Source: Planctomonas deserti (lineage in GTDB: Bacteria > Actinomycetota > Actinomycetes > Actinomycetales > Microbacteriaceae). Taken from it: 64,000 nt of DNA. How positions within the stretch are numbered: the first letter of the stretch is position 1; the number at the start of each line of letters is the position of its first letter. The stretch spans positions 1,116,001 through 1,180,000 of the forward strand of contig NZ_QANL01000001.1 in assembly GCF_003067705.1 (NCBI RefSeq), in the 5' to 3' direction. Both the position numbers and the translations under genes were made by a program. The notes beneath the pieces were generated by a model. The model was not told the DNA's origin and made no database searches. It worked only from the letters and a program-made list of their open reading frames with translations. Shown piece after piece: positions 1 through 7,975 of this stretch.

Positions 1-3
1 TCG

Positions 4-18
4 TGCCTGGGCAGGGGC
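4..18. repeat. Solo half of the 67-bp palindromic element
   Basis: TGCCTGGGCAGGGGC matches the right end of the 67-bp elements at 21392, 21556 and 22918. The matching left end, if present, lies before the window. Confidence 0.5.
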
Positions 19-21
19 GCT

Positions 22-41
22 TCCCGGCGCTCGCGCCGGGA
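22..41 (-). terminator. Hairpin after the diacylglycerol-kinase-like gene
   Basis: Perfect 8-bp stem TCCCGGCG / CGCCGGGA with loop CTCG, 26 bases past the stop codon of the gene at 67-1071. There is no clear U-tract, so termination is inferred from position and stem strength. Confidence 0.5.
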
Positions 42-66
42 CGGATCAGGACCGCTCTCTGCGGGG

Positions 67-1071
67 TCAGGCCGCCTCGGGTGGGATGCGCACCGTGAGG
101 GCGAGCGGGTCCACCGTGAGCTTCACGGCCCGTGCGTCGCCGAAGCTGTCGCCGTCGAGCTCGAAGTCCTCCGCGCGCTCGAGCCGCACGACGAGCTGCC
201 GGCCCTTCATGTAGCGGAGGGTGCGCACCTCCTTGGTGACGCCCATGATCTTGCGGCCGACCTGGGTGCGGCGCAGCACGCCGTTCTCCCACACGATCTT
301 CACCCAGATCTGCGCCCAGCCCAGAAGGCCCTCGGGGCGCAGCGCGACGATGTCGAACTCGCCGTCGTCCACCGCGGCATCCGGCAGCAGCAGGATGTTG
401 GCGGGCAGCGACCCGCAGTTGCCGATGAGGATGGTGTGGGCGCGCAGGGTCCGCGGCGGGTTGTCGTCGAGCGTGAAGCGCATCCGCAGCGCGTTGCTGT
501 CCCGGAGCGAGCGGATGATGGCCTCGACGTAGGCGAGCCACCCCACGCGCTCCTTGAGCTTGTCGCTCGTGTTCGCGATCATCTTCGCGTCGAGGCCGAG
601 GCCCGCCATCACGAGGAACACGTGCCGGTCCCGGGATCCGTCGGCGCGCTCGATGTCCGCCACGCCCAGGTCGATCTTCCGGTCGGCGCCGGAGAACGCG
701 TTCCGCACGGACTCCTCGACGTTGTCCAGCGTGAGGTCGAGGTTGCGGGCCAGCAGGTTGCCGGTGCCGGACGGCAGCAGGCCGATCGGCACGCCGGTGC
801 CGCGGAGGGACTCCGCCACGGCCCGGATGGTGCCGTCACCGCCGGCCGCCATCACCATGGCCGCGCCGTCGTCGAGCGCCTCGCGGGTCACGCCCTCGCC
901 GGGATCCTCCACACTCGTCTCGTACCAGCGGGTCTCGCCCCAGCCCGCCTCGCGCTGGGCCGCGGAGACCGTCGCGCGAAGCGCGTCCAGGTCCACCTTG
1001 ATGGGGTTGTAGACGACGGCGGCATGCGACTGTGCGGGGGAGGCGGCGGGCTGTTCGGGGGCAGTCGACAC
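67..1071 (-). CDS. Diacylglycerol/lipid kinase family protein
   Basis: 334-residue protein of the diacylglycerol kinase catalytic (DAGK_cat/YegS/DgkB) family, which transfers phosphate from ATP to a lipid hydroxyl at the inner membrane face. GGDGT at residues 77-81 is the nucleotide-binding signature and PSGTGNLLAR at 100-109 the next conserved block. The C-terminal beta-rich half has the usual FD(I/V)VAL and DG(D/E) segments. The GTG start is supported by a TAGCGT box 7 bases upstream, which fits a leaderless mRNA. It is divergent from serS. The substrate (diacylglycerol, sphingosine or other lipid) cannot be told from sequence. Confidence 0.85.
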   Translation of the reverse strand: MSTAPEQPAASPAQSHAAVVYNPIKVDLDALRATVSAAQREAGWGETRWYETSVEDPGEGVTREALDDGAAMVMAAGGDGTIRAVAESLRGTGVPIGLLPSGTGNLLARNLDLTLDNVEESVRNAFSGADRKIDLGVADIERADGSRDRHVFLVMAGLGLDAKMIANTSDKLKERVGWLAYVEAIIRSLRDSNALRMRFTLDDNPPRTLRAHTILIGNCGSLPANILLLPDAAVDDGEFDIVALRPEGLLGWAQIWVKIVWENGVLRRTQVGRKIMGVTKEVRTLRYMKGRQLVVRLERAEDFELDGDSFGDARAVKLTVDPLALTVRIPPEAA

Positions 1072-1078
1072 GCGGTAA

Positions 1079-1084
1079 ACGCTA
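1079..1084 (-). promoter_or_regulatory. -10 box of the lipid kinase gene
   Basis: TAGCGT on the minus strand, 7 bases before the GTG at 1071; transcription would begin at or next to the start codon. Confidence 0.55.
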
Positions 1085-1097
1085 CGGCATGGCCAAG

Positions 1098-1103
1098 TAG
1101 GGT
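1098..1103 (+). promoter_or_regulatory. -10 box of serS
   Basis: TAGGGT, 6 bases before the GTG at 1110. It lies back to back with the lipid kinase promoter in a 38-bp divergent gap. Confidence 0.55.
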
Positions 1104-1109
1104 GGACGC

Positions 1110-2381
1110 GTGATCGATCCGCAACTGCTCCGCGACAACCCTGACCTGGTCAAAGCTTCGCAGCGGGCTCGCCGGTCGTCCGAAGATCTCGTGGATCGCG
1201 CTCTCGAGGCCGACTCGAACCGCCGCGCCGCCATCGCCGAGTTCGAGCGCCTGCGCGCCGAGCAGAACGCCTTCGGCAAGCGCGTGGCGAAGGCCGCGCC
1301 CGACGAGAAGAAGCAGCTCGTCGCGGAGGTGCAGTCGCTCGCCGCGAACGTGAAGACCGCGTCGCAGACCGCGCAGGACGCGGAGGCCGAGTTCTCGCTG
1401 GCCGTGCGCGCCATCGAGAACATCGTGCTCGACGGCGTGCCGGAGGGCGGCGAGGACGACTGGGCGCTCGTGCGCACGGTGGGCGAGATCCCCGAGTTCG
1501 ACTTCGAGCCGCGGGACCATCTCGAGATCGGCGAGGCTCTCGACGCGATCGACATGGGCCGCGGCGCCAAGGTCTCCGGTGCCCGGTTCTCCTTCCTCAA
1601 GGGCATCGGCGCCAGGCTCGAGCTCGGGATCATGAACATGGGACTCGATCGGGCCCTGGCGGCCGGCTTCGTGCCGATGATCACCCCGACGCTCGTGAAG
1701 CCCGAGATCATGAGCGGCACGGGCTTCCTCGGCCAGCACGCCGACGAGATCTACCACCTCGCCGACGACGACCTCTATCTCACCGGCACCAGCGAGGTCG
1801 CGCTCGCCGGCTACCACAGCGACGAGATCCTCGACCTGTCGAAGGGGCCTCTCCGCTACGCCGGCTGGTCCACCTGCTACCGCCGCGAGGCCGGCTCCTA
1901 CGGCAAGGACACCCGCGGCATCATCCGCGTTCACCAGTTCACCAAGCTCGAGATGTTCAGCTACATCGCCCCCGAGGACGCCGAGGCGGAGCACGAGCGC
2001 CTGCTCGCCCACCAGGAGGGCATGCTGCAGGACCTGGGTCTCAGCTACCGGGTCATCGACACCGCGGCGGGCGACCTGGGCTCGAGCGCCGCTCGCAAGT
2101 TCGACGTCGAGGCGTGGATCCCCACCCAGCAGGCCTACCGCGAGCTCACGTCGACCTCGAACTGCACGACCTACCAGGCGCGCAGGCTCGACATCCGGCA
2201 CCGCGCGGACGGCGGGAAGACGACCCCCGTCGCCACCCTCAACGGCACGCTGGCCACCACCCGGTGGATCGTCGCCATCCTCGAAACCCACCAGCAGGCC
2301 GACGGCTCCGTCGTCGTGCCCGAGGCGCTCCGTCCCTATCTGGGCGGGCTCGACGTGCTCCAGCCCACGGGGAAGCACTGA
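1110..2381 (+). CDS. serS: Seryl-tRNA synthetase
   Basis: 423-residue class II aminoacyl-tRNA synthetase that charges tRNA-Ser with serine in the cytoplasm. The N-terminal Ala/Glu/Lys-rich stretch (about residues 30-105) is the antiparallel coiled-coil arm that grips the long variable arm of tRNA-Ser. The core shows [10 protein letters not shown], motif 2 around [14 protein letters not shown], and motif 3 near the end (NGTLATTRW). Length is normal for the family. GTG start with a leaderless-type -10 box. The HAD phosphatase gene follows with no gap. A tRNA-Ser gene lies 1 kb downstream. Confidence 0.97.
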   Translation: MIDPQLLRDNPDLVKASQRARRSSEDLVDRALEADSNRRAAIAEFERLRAEQNAFGKRVAKAAPDEKKQLVAEVQSLAANVKTASQTAQDAEAEFSLAVRAIENIVLDGVPEGGEDDWALVRTVGEIPEFDFEPRDHLEIGEALDAIDMGRGAKVSGARFSFLKGIGARLELGIMNMGLDRALAAGFVPMITPTLVKPEIMSGTGFLGQHADEIYHLADDDLYLTGTSEVALAGYHSDEILDLSKGPLRYAGWSTCYRREAGSYGKDTRGIIRVHQFTKLEMFSYIAPEDAEAEHERLLAHQEGMLQDLGLSYRVIDTAAGDLGSSAARKFDVEAWIPTQQAYRELTSTSNCTTYQARRLDIRHRADGGKTTPVATLNGTLATTRWIVAILETHQQADGSVVVPEALRPYLGGLDVLQPTGKH

Positions 2382-3218
2382 ATGTCGTCCGACACCATCC
2401 CCGCGGTCCGGCACGACCGGCTGCTGATCGCGCTCGACCTCGACGGCACCGTGCTCGGCATGGACGGCACCCTCAGTGACGCGGTGACCGAGGAGGTGCA
2501 GCGGGTGTCGGGACTCGGGCACGAGGTCATGGTCGCGACGGGGCGCTCCGTCGCGGACGCCCTCCCCATCCTCACGCAGCTTGGCGTCTCCCCGGAGTAC
2601 GTGGTCTGCTCGAACGGCGCCATCACGATGCACCGCGACCCCTCGTCCCCCGAGGGATACCGGCGCCGCTTCGTGGAGACCTTCGATCCCACGGACGTGC
2701 TCCAGCGCATCCGCCCCTACCTCGCCAGCGGCCGCTACGCCGTGGAGGACGAGGACGGGCACTACCTGTACTCGGGGGGAGAGTTCCCGGACGGCTTCCT
2801 CGAGGCGAAGGGCACGCAGGTCGAGTTCGAGGAGCTCCTGCACCGCGACGCCACCCGCGTCGTCGTGATCTCGCCCGGTCACGACATGGAGGACTTCCTC
2901 GCGGTCGTGGAGCGCATGGGCCTGCACCGCGTCACCTACGCGATCGGCTGGACCGCGTGGCTCGACATCGCCCCGGACGGCGTGAACAAGGCGACCGCCC
3001 TCGAGCGCGTGCGCCGGCTCCTCGACATCCCGCTCGAGCGCGTCGTGGTCGCCGGCGACGGGCGGAACGACATCGACATGTTCGAGTGGGCGCGCGAGCA
3101 CGGCCGCGCCATCGCCATGGGTCAGGCGCCGCAGGAGGTGCTCGCGGCCAGCTCGGAGGTCACCGCGCCCGTGACGTCGGACGGCCTCGCCGCGGCGCTG
3201 CGGACGATCGAGCACTAG
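2382..3218 (+). CDS. HAD-superfamily (Cof-type) phosphatase
   Basis: 278-residue HAD hydrolase. DLDGT at residues 19-23 carries the nucleophilic Asp. A Lys (in GVNKATALE) and the GDGRND motif near the C-terminus complete the active site. The large insertion between them is the type II cap of the Cof group, which dephosphorylates small phosphometabolites. The ATG follows the serS stop directly, so the two are co-transcribed and probably translationally coupled. The substrate is unknown. Confidence 0.88.
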   Translation: MSSDTIPAVRHDRLLIALDLDGTVLGMDGTLSDAVTEEVQRVSGLGHEVMVATGRSVADALPILTQLGVSPEYVVCSNGAITMHRDPSSPEGYRRRFVETFDPTDVLQRIRPYLASGRYAVEDEDGHYLYSGGEFPDGFLEAKGTQVEFEELLHRDATRVVVISPGHDMEDFLAVVERMGLHRVTYAIGWTAWLDIAPDGVNKATALERVRRLLDIPLERVVVAGDGRNDIDMFEWAREHGRAIAMGQAPQEVLAASSEVTAPVTSDGLAAALRTIEH

Positions 3219-3411
3219 CTGACGCCGTCGGCGCATCCCGGGGTATCTCGGCAGCGCTGACCGGCAGCCACGAGCGGGAACGCACGCCCGTGCGCGGTGC
3301 ATCCGGCCGGCCAGCGGTCCAGCAGCGGTCGCCAAGACGCATCCGTTACACTCGGCTTCCACGTCGTTCCACCGGCCCCTTCCCGCGGGAGCACCGGTCC
3401 CGGCGTGCACG

Positions 3412-3496
3412 GGAGGGCTGTCCGAGCGGCCGATGGAGCCAGTCTTGAAAACTGGTGGGCAGAAATGTCTCGTGGGTTCGAATCCCACGCCCTCCG
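3412..3496 (+). tRNA. tRNA-Ser(UGA)
   Basis: 85-nt tRNA. Acceptor stem GGAGGGC pairs with GCCCTCC at 3489-3495. The anticodon loop CTTGAAA gives anticodon TGA. A long variable arm typical of serine tRNAs precedes the T arm GTGGGTTCGAATCCCAC. The 3' CCA is not encoded. TACACT at 3347-3352 is a possible -10 box. Confidence 0.96.
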
Positions 3497-3545
3497 CGTT
3501 TTCCGTAAGTTCCCGCGATCCCAGCGCCAGCCTGAAAGGAGCCGG

Positions 3546-4859
3546 ATGAGCGACAGATCCTCGCGGTCGAGCAGCCCCAATCGCATCTCCGGCATCGCGC
3601 GGCACGGACGTCTCAAGCGCTCCAATCCCATGCTTGCGCTGCTGAAAGGCTTCGCCCTCGTTCTGGCGGTCCTGCTCGTCAGCGGTGGCACCATCGCTGC
3701 GGTGGCGCTGTGGAACATCGACCGCACCATTCAGAGTCGCTCCATCGACATCTCGGGCGGCGATGGGGACGACGTGCCCTCCATCGGCGAGTTCGACGGC
3801 GGCGTCAATCTGCTCCTGGTAGGCAGCGACAGCGGCGAGGGTGACCCCTCATACGGCACGCGCGACGCCGAGCTGAACGACGTGACGATGCTCATGCACA
3901 TCTCGGAGGACCACTCCAACGCCGTCGTAGTCAGCATCCCGCGCGACCTCATCATCCCCATCCCGTCGTGCACCAACGAGGAGGGCGTGAAGCATCCCGC
4001 CGTCGCCGCGGATGCCATCAACATGACCCTCACCTACGGCGGACTCTCCTGCACGGTGGCGACGGTGGAGCAGCTGACCGGACTCGAGATCCCCTTCGCG
4101 GCGAAGATCGAGTTCAGCGGCGTGATCGAGATGTCGAACGCCATCGGCGGGGTGCCGGTGTGCGTCGCCGAGCCCATCCGCGACGAGAAGACCGACCTCG
4201 AGCTGTCCGCCGGCGAGCACACGCTGCAGGGCAAGGAGGCCCTGCAGTTCCTGCGCACCCGTCACGGCGTGGGTGACGGCAGCGACCTGGGCCGCATCAG
4301 CAACCAGCAGGTGTTCCTGTCGTCCCTGGTCCGCACGGTCAAGAGCAGCGAGACGCTCACCAACCCCGCGAAGCTCTACGGTCTCGCGAAGGCCGCCGCC
4401 GACAACATGTCGCTGTCCACGAGCCTCGCGAATTACGACACGATGGTGTCGATCGCCCTCACCCTGCGCGACATCCCGCTGGAGAAGGTCGCCTTCGTGC
4501 AGTACCCCGGCACGACCGACGGCACCGGCATCTACACCAACCGGGTGAAGCCCCTCCAGGCGGACGCGGACGTGCTGTTCGCGAAGATCCGCGCCGACGA
4601 GCCGGTGGCGCTCTCCCCGGACGCGGTGAACATCGGGTCGGTGCCCGACCCGAACGCGCCCGCGCAGACGCCGGCGGCCACGCCGGATGCCGCGGCGCCC
4701 GCGCCGGAGGCCAGCGCGCCCACGGTGCCCGAGGCCACGGGGACGCCCGCCCCGGTGCCGACGGCCGACGCCGGCGCGCCGACCGAGGCCCCGCTACCGT
4801 CCTCCATCTCGGGCCAGACCGCCGCCGAGTACACCTGCTCCGCGGGGCGGCTGGACTAG
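3546..4859 (+). CDS. LCP (LytR-CpsA-Psr) family cell-wall glycopolymer transferase
   Basis: 437-residue type II membrane protein. A short cytoplasmic head is followed by one membrane segment (about residues 30-55) and an extracellular LCP domain (about 85-330) with the family signatures LLLVGSDS, VSIPRDL and the Arg-rich LRTRHG block, which bind the polyprenyl pyrophosphate of the donor. LCP enzymes attach anionic glycopolymers to peptidoglycan. The last 80 residues are a low-complexity Ala/Pro/Thr tail ending in a single-Cys segment. The start is ATG 3546, just after a GGAG site; the open frame runs further upstream but overlaps the tRNA-Ser gene. Confidence 0.9.
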   Translation: MSDRSSRSSSPNRISGIARHGRLKRSNPMLALLKGFALVLAVLLVSGGTIAAVALWNIDRTIQSRSIDISGGDGDDVPSIGEFDGGVNLLLVGSDSGEGDPSYGTRDAELNDVTMLMHISEDHSNAVVVSIPRDLIIPIPSCTNEEGVKHPAVAADAINMTLTYGGLSCTVATVEQLTGLEIPFAAKIEFSGVIEMSNAIGGVPVCVAEPIRDEKTDLELSAGEHTLQGKEALQFLRTRHGVGDGSDLGRISNQQVFLSSLVRTVKSSETLTNPAKLYGLAKAAADNMSLSTSLANYDTMVSIALTLRDIPLEKVAFVQYPGTTDGTGIYTNRVKPLQADADVLFAKIRADEPVALSPDAVNIGSVPDPNAPAQTPAATPDAAAPAPEASAPTVPEATGTPAPVPTADAGAPTEAPLPSSISGQTAAEYTCSAGRLD

Positions 4860-4964
4860 TCCCGACGGCGCACGGTCGGCGGCGCAGCGCGCTCTCTGCC
4901 GCCGCTGTTGCCCGGCTTACCGGCCCGGTAGCACCGCACTCCCATTCGGTGGCGGGGCGCACGC

Positions 4965-5000
4965 ACGAAGGCCCCCGGGGGTTACCCCGGGGGCCTTCGT
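4965..5000. terminator. Strong bidirectional terminator hairpin
   Basis: Perfect 16-bp stem: ACGAAGGCCCCCGGGG at 4965-4980 pairs with 4985-5000 around loop GTTA. It sits between the convergent LCP and coiled-coil genes and can serve both. There is no U-tract on either side. Confidence 0.85.
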
Positions 5001-5024
5001 GGTACTGCCGATCTAGTTGCGCTG

Positions 5025-7022
5025 TCAGACGAGGCAGCCGCCGAGGGCGATCGTCCCGTCGATGGCGGCGATCCGGTCGAGAACCGCCGCGTACTGGGCC
5101 TGCAGACCGGTCAGCACGGTCCTCTGCGCGGCAACCGCATCGCGGTTGACCTTCTTGGCGCTCTCCAGGGTCCGGAGGATCGCGGACTCCGTGACGATCT
5201 TCGCGTCGACGGCGCTCAGATCGGTCTTGGCGGTCGTGAGGGCCGCCTCCTTCTCGCTGATCTGCGTGTTCAACGTGTTCAGCGAGGCCTGCAGCGGGGT
5301 GAGCTGGTTCTGCAGCGACAGGATCGCGTTCTCCGCAGCGGTGATCGAGGTGTTCAGCGTGCCCAGCGTCGTCACCAGCCTGGTGACCTCACCGTTGAGG
5401 CGGCTGACCTCGGTGCTCTCGCGGGTGACCGCGGCGTCGGCGGCGGCGAGGGTGGCCTGCAGGCCCGGCAGGGCGTCCTGAAGGGCCGCGAGCTCGCCCT
5501 GCTTCGTCGTGATCTCCGCCTCGGCGGCGGTCGCGTCCCCGACCAGGCCGGGCAGTGCGGCCTCGAGCGCGGCGATCTCCGCCTTCTTGGCGGTCACCGC
5601 GGCGTTGGCATCGGTCACGGCGCTGTTCGCGGCGGTCTGGGCGGCCCTGGCGTCGGCCAGCGTCTCGGTGGCGGAGGTGACCTGCGCGTTCGCGCCAGCC
5701 AGGCTCGACTGCAGGCCCGGGAGATGCTGCTGGAGGTTGCTGCTCTCCTGCTGCTTGGCCGACAATTGTGAGTTCAGGAGAGCGAGCTGGCCCTGCAGCT
5801 TGGACAGGTCACCGTTCAGGGCGGTGATCAGTGCCGTCTTGCTCGCAGCCTGCTGCTCCGCCGCGGTGATCTGCGCCCGGAGCGCGACGATCTGGGTCTG
5901 CAGCTGCTTGGCCCGGTCGCTGCTGCTGTTCGACAGCGCCTTGCGCTCGGCCTCGAGCTTGTCGAGCTGGATCTGCAGCGCGGCGGCGTCGGCGACCGGC
6001 GTCGCGGTCGCGGCGGCAATCTCGTTCTGCTTCGCGGCGATCTCGGCGTTCTTGGTGGTGATGTCACCCTGCAGGCCGGCGATCTCGCTCTGCAGGACGG
6101 GGAGCCTTGCGGCGATAGCACCGATCTGCTGGGTCAGGCTGGTCACGCTCTGCTCGGCCAGGCGCAGGTTCTCCTCGGCCTTGACCACCGCAGCGGTCGC
6201 CGCGGCGGCGGTGGTGTCGGCGGTCTTGGCGGTCGCCTCCAGCCCCGGCAGCGCGAGGCGGGCGTCCGCCAGCTTCTTCTCCGCGGCGTCGACCGCCGCC
6301 TGAGCGGTGTTCCCCGCGGCGGTCGCGTCCCCTAGCTCCTGCGTCGCGGTGCCGATCGCCGCCACCTGGGCGTCGACGGCGTTCTGAGCCGTCGTCGCCG
6401 CCGCCGTCGCACTGTCCAGGCGGGTCTTGGCGGCGGCGAGCTCGCCCTCCCTGGTCGCCTTGTCGGCGAGGGCCTGGGTCATCTTCGAGTTCAGGTTGGC
6501 GAGCTCGGTCTGTGCGGCCGTCAGTCGTGTCTCCAGCGGCGTGATCTGGTTCACCAGCGTCGTCCTCTGCCCCTGCAGCGTCGCCAGCTCGGTGTTCGCT
6601 GCGGCGATGGCCGCGGTCAGCGTCGCCTTGTCCGCCTCGAGCTTGGTCAGCGACATCGTCGTCGTGTCGATCTTCCCGACCAGCGTGGCGAGCTCAGCGT
6701 CGAGCGCGGCGATCTCCTTCTCCGCCGCGGTGATCTGCGCCGTGAGGCTGTTCTGGGTGGTCACCAGGGCGGATCGCTCGGCGGTCAGGGTCGCGATCTG
6801 CACCGCGTTCTGCCGGGCCGCGGCCTTCAGCAGGTTCGGCTGCACGGCGCCGCGGTGCCCCAGCTGATTCGTCACCCCGTTGCAGATGCCGGCGACCGGG
6901 CTCGTCGCAGCGGTGGCAGGCGTGGCAAACATCAGCATGCCGGCGAATACACCGGGCAGGACGACGGCGGTGGTGATGCGGCGGGCGGTGTTTCTGGCGC
7001 GCGTGGACATGGCGGATCTCAT
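5025..7022 (-). CDS. Secreted long coiled-coil protein of unknown function
   Basis: 665-residue exported protein (661 if the ATG at 7010 is used). An Arg-rich n-region and hydrophobic core end at ATPATAA, a good signal peptidase I site near residue 40. The rest is almost all Ala/Leu/Thr/Glu/Gln heptads predicted to form long helices. The mature chain has only two cysteines, one near each end (ICNGV and GGCLV), and no tryptophan. LPGL recurs as a break between helical blocks. No enzymatic domain is recognised. A structural or cell-surface role is inferred from composition only. Neither start has a convincing ribosome binding site. Confidence 0.7.
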   Translation of the reverse strand: MRSAMSTRARNTARRITTAVVLPGVFAGMLMFATPATAATSPVAGICNGVTNQLGHRGAVQPNLLKAAARQNAVQIATLTAERSALVTTQNSLTAQITAAEKEIAALDAELATLVGKIDTTTMSLTKLEADKATLTAAIAAANTELATLQGQRTTLVNQITPLETRLTAAQTELANLNSKMTQALADKATREGELAAAKTRLDSATAAATTAQNAVDAQVAAIGTATQELGDATAAGNTAQAAVDAAEKKLADARLALPGLEATAKTADTTAAAATAAVVKAEENLRLAEQSVTSLTQQIGAIAARLPVLQSEIAGLQGDITTKNAEIAAKQNEIAAATATPVADAAALQIQLDKLEAERKALSNSSSDRAKQLQTQIVALRAQITAAEQQAASKTALITALNGDLSKLQGQLALLNSQLSAKQQESSNLQQHLPGLQSSLAGANAQVTSATETLADARAAQTAANSAVTDANAAVTAKKAEIAALEAALPGLVGDATAAEAEITTKQGELAALQDALPGLQATLAAADAAVTRESTEVSRLNGEVTRLVTTLGTLNTSITAAENAILSLQNQLTPLQASLNTLNTQISEKEAALTTAKTDLSAVDAKIVTESAILRTLESAKKVNRDAVAAQRTVLTGLQAQYAAVLDRIAAIDGTIALGGCLV

Positions 7023-7277
7023 TTCGGGGGGAGGGGGAGTACCTCACCGAGGAGGTACATCTTCGGGGGGAGTCAGCTGCGTCGGGCTCTTCGGTGATGC
7101 ACCTGACGCATGAAGCGCAGAACAACGTCCATGCCTGGGGGAGGCGGTGCACGCGTGAGACGAGACTACGCGCGCTGTCCTCCAAAGCGGGGACCCCACT
7201 TCGGGGGTGGTGCTCGGGCCCGCACCGCAGACGGCGGACAACAGGTGCCCGAGCGCGCTTCATCGCGCCGGAAAACT

Positions 7278-7314
7278 ACAGGGGGGCCGCGGTAGTCCTC
7301 ACCGCGGCCCCTGT
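7278..7314 (-). terminator. Hairpin with U-tract on the minus strand, inside a leader or after an unseen RNA
   Basis: ACAGGGG-GG-CCGCGGT pairs with ACCGCGGCCCCTGT (14 bp, 2-base bulge). Read on the minus strand it is followed by AGTTTT. No minus-strand gene lies upstream, so it is either an attenuator before the coiled-coil gene or the end of a small RNA. Confidence 0.55.
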
Positions 7315-7694
7315 GTAGGCGACGAACCCCCGCTGGACACACCCAATGTCCGCGGAGGCTCGCCTATCTCACTCGGGACCAACCCGAACTGGTCGATGAG
7401 TGAGAGTTCTTCCTCACGGATCGGCGACGGACGATGTCCATGCCATCACGAACGACGCGCGTGCGGGAGGGCACGCAGCGTCGGGCGCATCGCGTCATTG
7501 GGCGCAGCATCGTGTGGTGTCGATCCTTGGGTAGAGGCGTGTGAGACGATCGGAGAAACGGCTTTCGGGGGAGCCGGTTCGAGCGCTTCCTCGGAACTCT
7601 ACTTTGTCCCCTAATTGGAGGACAAGTCAGCGCGGCTGGGAATGGTCTTCGGCCTTTCCCCAGGTGCCGAATCGCGGGGGCCGCGCTCTGCCGT

Positions 7695-7700
7695 TATGAT
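7695..7700 (+). promoter_or_regulatory. -10 box of tRNA-Ser(GCU)
   Basis: TATGAT, 30 bases before the tRNA; no good -35 hexamer is visible. Confidence 0.45.
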
Positions 7701-7730
7701 GGCAGTCGTGTGTCCGCTCGCGGGCGCTCG

Positions 7731-7821
7731 GGAGACGTCGCATAGTTCGGCCTAGTGCACCACCCTGCTAAGGTGGAGTACCCTTTATTGGGTACCGTGG
7801 GTTCAAATCCCACCGTCTCCG
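7731..7821 (+). tRNA. tRNA-Ser(GCU)
   Basis: 91-nt class II tRNA. Acceptor GGAGACG pairs with CGTCTCC at 7814-7820. The anticodon loop CTGCTAA gives anticodon GCT. The long variable arm and T arm GTGGGTTCAAATCCCAC are clear. No encoded CCA. It is the second serine tRNA within 4.3 kb. Confidence 0.96.
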
Positions 7822-7842
7822 CGCATCGGCTCGAGACCGAAT

Positions 7843-7868
7843 AAGCCCCTGACTCACGTCGGGGGCTT
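7843..7868 (+). terminator. Terminator of tRNA-Ser(GCU)
   Basis: 11-bp stem AAGCCCCTGAC / GTCGGGGGCTT with one G-U pair and loop TCAC, 21 bases after the tRNA. It is followed by TCCCTGTTT. Confidence 0.75.
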
Positions 7869-7912
7869 CCCTGTTTCCCGGTCGCGCAGGCATTCTCGAA
7901 GCGGATCGTCGG

Positions 7913-7961
7913 CCGCGATCCGCGATCCGCGATCCGCGATCCGCGATCCGCGATCCGCGAT
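7913..7961. repeat. Seven-copy heptamer tandem repeat
   Basis: Seven exact copies of CCGCGAT in 49 bp, just outside the stop codon of the LacI-family gene (7976). Each junction creates GATC. A copy-number-variable microsatellite is likely; no function is evident. Confidence 0.9.
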
Positions 7962-7975
7962 CGGCGGTCGCCGCG

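Larger units (their letters stand above)
7023..7730. other. Long intergenic region without a credible gene
   Basis: About 700 bases between the coiled-coil gene and tRNA-Ser(GCU). Open frames here have low-complexity translations and no homology that I recognise. It holds a 7-bp inverted repeat GTACCTC/GAGGTAC at 7039-7058 close to the coiled-coil gene start, a terminator-like hairpin at 7278-7314, and three copies of TTTCGGGGG or CTTCGGGGG (7022, 7061, 7563). It may be a long regulated leader or contain an unannotated RNA. Confidence 0.4.

Noticed and set aside
3297-3545. N-terminal extension of the LCP protein
   Set aside because: The frame crosses the tRNA-Ser gene; ATG 3546 has a proper ribosome binding site.
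888-3605. 905-codon open frame on the minus strand over serS and the HAD gene
   Set aside because: Antisense shadow typical of high-GC DNA; composition rich in Arg, Gly, Asp and His without domains, while the plus-strand genes are clear.
7207-7614. 135-codon plus-strand frame in the long gene gap
   Set aside because: No ribosome binding site or promoter box, odd composition, and it spans the terminator-like hairpin.
7501-7620. c-di-AMP (ydaO) riboswitch suggested by GGGGGAGCC near 7566
   Set aside because: Only one short block matches, on the plus strand, and no plus-strand protein gene follows before the tRNA.
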